From Gordonibacter sp. 28C (lineage in GTDB: Bacteria; Actinomycetota; Coriobacteriia; Coriobacteriales; Eggerthellaceae), in the NCBI RefSeq assembly GCF_003339845.1, contig NZ_PPTR01000005.1, forward strand, positions 186,001 to 250,000: a stretch of 64,000 nucleotides of DNA, written 5' to 3'. This document shows positions 58,877-64,000 of the stretch, piece by piece. How positions within the stretch are numbered: position 1 is the stretch's first letter; each line of letters starts with the position of its first letter. A program made the position numbers and the translations under genes. Below the pieces are notes generated by a model, which had not been told where the DNA came from, searched no databases, and saw nothing but the letters and a program-made list of their open reading frames with translations.

Positions 58877-59829
58877 GCGAGGTATCCGCAGCGGGCGTCG
58901 AGCCGAAGGCGGCGTACGGCCGGTTCACCGCGCGCATGGCGTGGCAGCTGGCCGCGCCGCACACGTGGCCGGCGGCCATCCTGCCCGTGCTCGTGGCCGT
59001 TGCGGCCGCGTCCGCCGCAGGCGGGGCCGTGTCGGTGACGATGGCGTGCACGCTGCTGGTCATCTGCGTGCTCATGCAGTCCGCCGTGAACACGTTCAAC
59101 GACTACTACGACTACGTGAAGGGCGCGGATTCCGCCGACGACAACGTCGACCCCACCGACGCCGTGCTCGTGTACAACAACGTGAACCCGCGCGCGGCGC
59201 TCGCGCTGGCCGTGGGCTTTCTGGCGGCCGCGTTCGCACTCGGCGTCTACGTCATCTGGACGGCGGGCTGGATACCGCTCGCCATCGGCGTGGTGGGCGC
59301 CGTCATCGTGGTGCTGTACTCGGCCGGAAAGACGCCCATCTCCTATCTGCCCATCGGCGAGGTCGTGAGCGGGTTCGTCATGGGCGGCCTCATCCCGCTC
59401 GCGTGCTACCAGGCGCTCACGGGCGAGTTCGACCTCCGCGCGCTCCTATGGGCCGTCCCCACCATCTTGGGCGTCGGGCTCATCATGTTCACGAACAACA
59501 CCTGCGACGTCGAGAAGGACGTGGAGGCCGGCCGCCGCACGCTGTCGGTGCTGCTCGGCCGCGAGCGCGCGCGGAAGCTGTACCACGGCGTCGTGTACGC
59601 GTGGATGGCTGCCATCGTGGCGCTGGTGGCCGTGTTCTTCACGAACGGCCTCGTGGTGATGCCCTTCATGCTGCTGGCCGCGTACCCGCTGGTGAACGCC
59701 CTTCTTAAGAACCCGCTCGCCCCTCCCGCGCGCGTGGGCGCCATGGCCCAGGTGTGCGGCGTGAACATCGCCCTCGGCGCGTTCTACGCCGCCGCGATCT
59801 TCGCGAGCAGCGCGACGCTGGCCCTGTAG
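58873..59829 (+). CDS. menA: 1,4-Dihydroxy-2-naphthoate polyprenyltransferase
   Basis: A 318-residue membrane prenyltransferase of menaquinone synthesis. The ATG overlaps the previous stop (ATGA). About eight to nine membrane helices are visible. The Asp-rich motifs are NTFNDYYDYVKGADSADD (residues about 75-92) and TCDVEKDVEAGRRTLSVLLG (about 215-234). Menaquinone serves the anaerobic respiratory enzymes typical of this group, including membrane-linked molybdoenzymes. Confidence 0.93.
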   Translation: MSEVSAAGVEPKAAYGRFTARMAWQLAAPHTWPAAILPVLVAVAAASAAGGAVSVTMACTLLVICVLMQSAVNTFNDYYDYVKGADSADDNVDPTDAVLVYNNVNPRAALALAVGFLAAAFALGVYVIWTAGWIPLAIGVVGAVIVVLYSAGKTPISYLPIGEVVSGFVMGGLIPLACYQALTGEFDLRALLWAVPTILGVGLIMFTNNTCDVEKDVEAGRRTLSVLLGRERARKLYHGVVYAWMAAIVALVAVFFTNGLVVMPFMLLAAYPLVNALLKNPLAPPARVGAMAQVCGVNIALGAFYAAAIFASSATLAL

Positions 59830-59893
59830 GATCCGCCCGCTGCGCCGGCCCGGCCCCTCGGCGCAAACCGACACGAAAAAAGAGGAGAACGCT

Positions 59894-60328
59894 ATGGAAA
59901 TCGCCCGTCTTGTTCTGGGAGTAGCGCTGCTGATAGCGACGGCGGCCCTAGCCGTGCAGCTTTGGAACGGTCGCTGGCAGTCTTTGATCGCCCGGCCGCA
60001 GCGGACGAAGAAGGGGACGTTCTTCCCCGAAGGCACCAGAAGGGCGGGCCAGCGGGTGGCCTGGGTCATGGTGGCCTGCTTTGCCGTCGTCGCCACGCTC
60101 ATGGCCTCCGAGATGTCCGGGATGGTCGGCAGCGCCCTATTCGCGCAGGCCGCCTTCGTGCTCAACACCTTGGCGCTCGCGGCGTACTGCGGATGCGTGC
60201 TGTGGACCGTGCTCGCGCATTGCAAGGCGCACGGCCGTCCCTATTTCGGCGACGGCTTCGTCCACCTGGCCGTCACCCTGCTGGCGAGCTGCGCCGTGCT
60301 CACCGTCCTGTCGCTCTTGTTCGCCTGA
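59894..60328 (+). CDS. DUF3784-like small membrane protein (first of three)
   Basis: A 144-residue protein starting after AGAGGAG. It has one N-terminal helix followed by a short loop with NGRWQSLIARP, then three more helices from residue 53 (RVAWVMVACFAVVATLM). The order helix, GRW..LIA loop, charged stretch, helix bundle is shared with the proteins at 61288 and 62459. The family resembles DUF3784, whose function is unknown. Confidence 0.7.
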   Translation: MEIARLVLGVALLIATAALAVQLWNGRWQSLIARPQRTKKGTFFPEGTRRAGQRVAWVMVACFAVVATLMASEMSGMVGSALFAQAAFVLNTLALAAYCGCVLWTVLAHCKAHGRPYFGDGFVHLAVTLLASCAVLTVLSLLFA

Positions 60329-60383
60329 CCGGCATCCCCCGTCGTGCCGCCCTGCGCGTTTCGGAGCTTTCGTCAACAGAATG

Positions 60384-60443
60384 CTTAAGCCCTTCTTAAT
60401 ACCGTTGCGCATCGTCTTGAATATGTCCGTGACCTGCTAGTAT
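60384..60443 (+). promoter_or_regulatory. Promoter of vanZ with 11-bp direct repeat
   Basis: CTTAAG (60384-60389) and CTTAAT (60395-60400) repeat at 11 bp. TAGTAT (60438-60443) follows 39 bp after the second TTAA, and a poor -35 is seen. The same geometry occurs upstream of the VanRS-like genes (16689-16749), so both may be activated by that regulator. Confidence 0.45.
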
Positions 60444-60480
60444 GCAGGATCATGTGATCAGACGACCAAGGGAGGCTGCA

Positions 60481-61215
60481 ATGGAGGAGATGGCGTTGGC
60501 CGTCTACGAGCTGGCTGTGGCTTCAGCTTCGACGCTGGTCGCGTTCGTGCTCGTGCGGATGCACGCGCGACGCACGGGTAAATCCGCTGCGCGCCTCGCA
60601 CCCGTGCTGCTGCTCGCGCTTTACCTGTTCGGTGTCGTTTTCGTTACCGGGCCGCTTACCGTGTACGATCTTACCCGCCATGGTTTCGAAGTGAATCCCC
60701 GCCAACTGAACCCTGTGCCGTTCTTCACTCTCGCGCAAGCCGTCGACGTTGGCGACGCGCTCCTTGGATTCGGACTGAACATCGCCCTGTTCGTGCCGTT
60801 GGGATTGCTGTTGCCGTTCGTATGGCCACGCGTCGGCCGCATGCTCCCCGTGGTGACGTTCGGGCTGGGCCTTTCACTTCTCATCGAGCTGAGCCAGCTT
60901 TTCAACAACCGCACGACCGACGTGGACGACCTCGTGGCGAACACGCTCGGCACGCTTGTAGGGTTCGCCGTCTACGCGCTTTGGCGCGACGCCGTGGACC
61001 GTCCCCGCGCCGTGCGAGGCAAGCACGGTGTCTTCGGGCAACCCGCCCTATCTGGAATTACGATGCCCCAAACGAAGGACGCACCCGCATTTGCAAACGC
61101 GCCGTGTGCCTGGCGCGCCCTTGGCGAGCCGGCTTTCTACGCGCTCGCCTTGCTCGCCGGGCATTTCCTCCTGTACAACGAGCTCGGCCTCGCAAAGCTG
61201 CTCTACGGGTTTTAG
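60481..61215 (+). CDS. VanZ family membrane protein
   Basis: A 244-residue protein with five to six membrane helices. VanZ features are QLNPVPFFTLAQA, GFGLNIALFVPLGLLLPFVW, SLLIELSQLFNNRTTDVDDL and VANTLGTLVGF (residues about 75-180). An extra C-terminal segment with one more helix ends the protein. VanZ proteins confer low-level teicoplanin or lipoglycopeptide tolerance in some hosts, and their biochemical role is unclear. It interrupts the series of DUF3784-like genes and has its own promoter. Confidence 0.85.
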   Translation: MEEMALAVYELAVASASTLVAFVLVRMHARRTGKSAARLAPVLLLALYLFGVVFVTGPLTVYDLTRHGFEVNPRQLNPVPFFTLAQAVDVGDALLGFGLNIALFVPLGLLLPFVWPRVGRMLPVVTFGLGLSLLIELSQLFNNRTTDVDDLVANTLGTLVGFAVYALWRDAVDRPRAVRGKHGVFGQPALSGITMPQTKDAPAFANAPCAWRALGEPAFYALALLAGHFLLYNELGLAKLLYGF

Positions 61216-61287
61216 AGCGGACCCCTTCTTCGCCTCGCAGGGCCTTTGCTATACTAATACGAGGACAACGAGGGAAAAGGGGTGCGA

Positions 61288-61788
61288 ATGGACGGTATGG
61301 AGAAGCTGATCGGCGCAACCATCGTTTCGATAGTCCTGTTCGCGTTCTTCGCCCTCATGGCGTGGAAGTTCTGGCACGGCCGATGGCTGCGCGCCATCGC
61401 CGGCAACAACCTCGTGAGCGACGAGGAGTACGACAGCCCCTTCCAGCGAGCGCTCGGCCGGCGTATGGGCGTCGTCATGGCCTGCTGCTGCGTTTCGATG
61501 GTCCTTCTGTTGGCGTCCACCGCTGCGACCGCTTTCGACGGCGACTTGGGGGCCGTCATCTCCCCCGCCCTCGTCGGCGCAGCCGTCCTGCTGATCGTCG
61601 TGCCGTGCATCTGGGTCGTCGTATGGTCGAACGTGCAGGCACGCCGACAGCGGAACGAGGCGCTGGACGCCGATCCCCCCAAAGCCGAGGACGCCAAGCT
61701 CGACCGCAAGGCGGCTGTGGTGCTCGGCGTTATCCTGGGAATCTACCTGTTCATCGTGCTCGTCGTCGTTCCCCTTGCGATCCGCTGA
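61288..61788 (+). CDS. DUF3784-like small membrane protein (second of three)
   Basis: A 166-residue protein. ATG 61288 lies five bases after AAAAGGGG; GTG 61282 and ATG 61297 are alternatives. After the first helix comes HGRWLRAIAGNNLVSDEEYD, close to the AGyN motif of DUF3784, then RRMGVVMACCCVSMVLLL and two further helices. It is paralogous to the proteins at 59894 and 62459. Its stop lies four bases from the convergent Usp gene. Confidence 0.72.
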   Translation: MDGMEKLIGATIVSIVLFAFFALMAWKFWHGRWLRAIAGNNLVSDEEYDSPFQRALGRRMGVVMACCCVSMVLLLASTAATAFDGDLGAVISPALVGAAVLLIVVPCIWVVVWSNVQARRQRNEALDADPPKAEDAKLDRKAAVVLGVILGIYLFIVLVVVPLAIR

Positions 61789-61792
61789 CAAG

Positions 61793-62239
61793 CTACTTCG
61801 TGATGAGCACCGGCACGTACGAGGCATGCAGCACCGCCGTGCTCACGCTGCCGAGCATGCCCTTGATGGCGCCCAGCCCGCGGCTGCCCATGACGATGAG
61901 ACCGCACGGCTCCTTGGCGGCGGCGTTGGCGATGGCTTCCTGCGGCTTCCCGAAGGCCACGCGCAGGTCGACCACGTCCTCGTATCCTTCGATACGGCTC
62001 GCGACCTGCTTTCTCAACGTTTCGAGGGCCGCCTGTTCGTTCTCCTCCGTCGACAGCAGCACGCCCGCGGCGCGCGCGGCCGCAGCGAACGCGGGGTCTC
62101 CCATTTTGGCGGGGTCGGTGACGCTGAGGATGGCCACGCGCTGACCGAGCCCGTGGCTCACCAGATCGAGCGCGTTCGACAACGCCCGGTTCGAGGGCGA
62201 GGATCCGTCGTACGCGACCAGAATCGTTCCGTAACCCAT
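61793..62239 (-). CDS. Universal stress protein (UspA family)
   Basis: A 148-residue Usp domain; the start at 62239 follows AGGGAAGGCGG. The N-terminal strand ILVAYDGSSPSNRAL and the ATP-binding motif GLIVMGSRGLGAIKGMLGSV followed by STAVLHASYVPVLI are complete (G-2x-G-9x-G-S/T pattern). It is therefore expected to bind ATP. It is encoded singly on the minus strand between two DUF3784-like genes. Confidence 0.92.
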   Translation of the reverse strand: MGYGTILVAYDGSSPSNRALSNALDLVSHGLGQRVAILSVTDPAKMGDPAFAAAARAAGVLLSTEENEQAALETLRKQVASRIEGYEDVVDLRVAFGKPQEAIANAAAKEPCGLIVMGSRGLGAIKGMLGSVSTAVLHASYVPVLITK

Positions 62240-62458
62240 GGCAGATCCGCCTTCCCTCTTGCCGGCGCGGCAGATCTCGGCCGCGCCGGGCGCTCTCGTT
62301 CGATACTCGAATTCTACCACGCTGCGATCGGTCCGTAAGCGCGACGTGGCTTTTGCGTCCCATCCGTTGACGAGCCAATGATACTGGTGCCTTACGGTAT
62401 AATCGGGCTTGAAGAACAAGCAGGTTAACAGGGACGTTTCGAGAACGGCGGGTTGTTC

Positions 62459-62956
62459 ATGGATGGGATCACGATCATGGCCTTGGTCACGGCCGCGCTG
62501 GCGCTTGTCGCGCTCGCGCTGATTGCCCTGATGTTTTGGAGAGGGTCCTGGCTGTTCCTGGTGGCGGGACGCGCGGCCGAGGACGAGGCGGAGGACGCCG
62601 CTGAAGGCCGTCGGCTCTTGGCGCGGCGCATGGCCGTGGTGCTGCTGATAGGCTGCGCGCTGGTGGCCACGCTCATTCTGTTCGAAGGCTTCAAGCTCGC
62701 CGGCAACGCCTCGCTCGCATGGGCCGCCACGATGGCGAACAACGTGGCGTTCGTGGCTCTTCTGGTCGGCATGGTGTGGTTCTTCGTCGTGCAGCGGCCC
62801 GACCGAAGCAAGGACGACGCCGCGAAAGAGGAATCCCGCATGGCCGCCCGCGCCCGCTCCGCGCGCCTCGACCACCTGCCGATGGCCACCCTCGTGTTCA
62901 CCATCGCCTTCATCGCCGTCATCGCCCTCGTGGGCGTGTTGTTCGCAGGCCTGTAG
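62459..62956 (+). CDS. DUF3784-like small membrane protein (third of three)
   Basis: A 165-residue protein; ATG 62459 is used, and a TTG at 62453 is possible. The ribosome site is weak. The first helix (VTAALALVALALIALMF) is followed by WRGSWLFLVAGRAAEDEAED, then RRLLARRMAVVLLIGCALVA and more helices, ending LVGVLFAGL. The plan is the same as in the other two paralogues. The 191 bases after it hold no recognisable feature. Confidence 0.68.
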   Translation: MDGITIMALVTAALALVALALIALMFWRGSWLFLVAGRAAEDEAEDAAEGRRLLARRMAVVLLIGCALVATLILFEGFKLAGNASLAWAATMANNVAFVALLVGMVWFFVVQRPDRSKDDAAKEESRMAARARSARLDHLPMATLVFTIAFIAVIALVGVLFAGL

Positions 62957-63147
62957 CCCAAGACTGCAAACGTCGTGGGCGAAACGGCTAGATCGCGCTT
63001 TGAAAGCCCTCGACCACGAAGTGCATATTGCAGACGCTCCTCTTTGTCGTCCTGAACGCAGACGCGCAGCGTTGAAGTCGAAGGATCCCGCGTGGCGGCA
63101 ACCGCAAGTTTCCTAGCTAAACTGCATGGGGTTCTTCGACCCCGCGC

Positions 63148-64000
63148 CTACCTCCACCGCACCTGCACGAGGTCGTCGAAAATCGTCGGCAACGCGGCTA
63201 GGTCGAAGGTTTCGAGCAGCTCCTCGGGGGTGGCGGGGTCGCACGTGGGCGCGAGGCCGGTGATGCCGGCGATGTGGCCGATGACGCCCTCGGGCGTTTT
63301 GAAGCGCGCGAGAAGCGCGTCGAGGGCGGCGTCGCGGTCGCGCTTCGAGAGGCGCCGGTCGCGTTCGGCGACGATGAGCGGAACGTGCGCGTACCGCGGA
63401 TGCGGCAGGCCGAGGAGCTCTTGCAGGTAGATTTGCTGCGGCGTCGAGCACAAGAGGTCGACGCCGCGCACGACCGAGCTCACGCCCTGCTCGGCGTCGT
63501 CCACCACCACCGCCAGCTGGTAGGCGAAGGCGCCGTCCGAGCGTCGCACGAGGAAGTCGCCGCAGTCGCGCGCGAGGTTCTGCGCGTACGCGCCCTGCAC
63601 CTGGTCGACGAAGGCGACCTCCCGGTCGGGCACGACGAGCCGCTGCGCCGGGGCGCGGTCCCGTGCGCGGGCGGCGCGCTCGTCGTCGCTCAAGCGCCGG
63701 CAGGTGCCCGGGTACACCGGCTTCTCGCCCCGATGCGGAGCCGAAGCAGCGTGAAGGTCGGCCCGCGTGCAGAAGCACGGGTACGCGAGGCCGCGCTTCT
63801 GCAGCTCGTCGAAGGCGGCACGATATGCCTCCGTGCGGTCGTGCTGGAAGTACGGCCCCTCGTCCCACGTGAGCCCCAACCGCTCGAAGTCCCGCTGCGC
63901 CGCGTCTACGAAAGCCGGCTTCGAACGCTCCGCGTCCAAGTCCTCGATCCGCAGCACGACGCGCCCGTCCTGCGATTTGGCCACAAGCCACGCGACGAGC
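63148..64000 (-). CDS. gluQ: Glutamyl-Q tRNA(Asp) synthetase (N-terminus cut by window edge)
   Basis: The frame runs to base 64000 and lacks about the first 15-20 residues with the HIGH-like motif. What remains is the GluRS catalytic core: VVLRIEDLD, the zinc site CFC ... YPGTC, VVDDAEQGVSSVVRGVDLL and the KMSKS-like RRLSKRDRDAALDALL. There is no anticodon-binding domain: the protein ends about 70 residues after that motif. That is the hallmark of GluQ, which adds glutamate to queuosine in tRNA(Asp), and not of a full GluRS. Confidence 0.92.
   Translation of the reverse strand, partial: LVAWLVAKSQDGRVVLRIEDLDAERSKPAFVDAAQRDFERLGLTWDEGPYFQHDRTEAYRAAFDELQKRGLAYPCFCTRADLHAASAPHRGEKPVYPGTCRRLSDDERAARARDRAPAQRLVVPDREVAFVDQVQGAYAQNLARDCGDFLVRRSDGAFAYQLAVVVDDAEQGVSSVVRGVDLLCSTPQQIYLQELLGLPHPRYAHVPLIVAERDRRLSKRDRDAALDALLARFKTPEGVIGHIAGITGLAPTCDPATPEELLETFDLAALPTIFDDLVQVRWR

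Noticed and set aside
1-64000. CRISPR arrays, insertion sequences, prophage genes
   Set aside because: No regularly spaced repeats, transposase or phage structural genes were found; the toxin's Gp49-like family is not evidence of a prophage.

Overview
The window is high-GC DNA with compact, mostly co-directional genes. Several features point to an anaerobic gut actinobacterium of the Eggerthellaceae (Coriobacteriia), for example an Eggerthella or Gordonibacter relative: a molybdopterin/Fe-S enzyme pair of the pyrogallol-transhydroxylase / catechol-dehydroxylase type next to MFS carriers, the aminotransferase variant of the lysine pathway (dapL), a menaquinone gene (menA), and SpoVS without other sporulation genes. 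This placement is inferred from gene content only.

Layout. (1) 1-12.9 kb: an accessory catabolic block made of the C-terminal half of a molybdoenzyme, its Fe-S subunit, a zinc-ribbon mini-protein, a VOC protein, an MFS carrier, a Zn-type alcohol dehydrogenase, an NADP-type SDR, an unrecognised 160-residue protein, both subunits of proton-translocating transhydrogenase (PntAB), an NAD-type SDR and a second MFS carrier paralogous to the first. (2) 13-19 kb: a zinc-ribbon/PASTA membrane protein, recO, a TSCPD protein, a C39-type peptidase, a VanRS-like two-component system and a GNAT. (3) 19-41 kb: a core block whose order parallels the Bacillus subtilis rpsO-pnp ... dapA-rnjB-spoIIIE ... ymfM-pgsA-cinA-recA ... 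rny-ymdB-spoVS ... miaB region. In this window the ymdB position is taken by an orphan GHKL ATPase, pgsA and cinA are fused, and a HigBA-like toxin-antitoxin pair sits between recX and rny. (4) 41-50 kb: miaA, dapF, dapL, hflX, lexA with a divergent SOS-type small membrane protein, an ABC-F gene, nrdR and dut. Both hflX and the ABC-F gene have long leaders with a tiny upstream ORF and hairpins. (5) 50-53.4 kb: an AdhR-like MerR regulator, a less GC-rich multi-pass membrane protein, a Rae1/YacP-like NYN nuclease and a 24-residue membrane peptide. Six copies of a TTAGAGTTACTCTAA palindrome are spread over 45.7-53.1 kb. (6) 53.4-64 kb: a diguanylate cyclase, Ku, a PAP2 phosphatase, a low-molecular-weight phosphatase, a thioesterase, a DUF2974 hydrolase, menA, three DUF3784-like membrane paralogues around a vanZ gene and a Usp gene, and gluQ running off the right edge.

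How it fits together. The catabolic block pairs an NADP-type and an NAD-type dehydrogenase with PntAB, which would let the cell balance the two nucleotide pools while it modifies one imported compound. The lysine/diaminopimelate genes dapB, dapA, dapF and dapL are all present. recA and lexA share a promoter design with LexA-box-like operators inside the -35/-10 spacer. The VanRS-like promoter and the vanZ promoter 43 kb away share an 11-bp direct repeat at the same distance from their -10 hexamers, which suggests one regulon. No tRNA, rRNA, CRISPR array or insertion sequence was seen.
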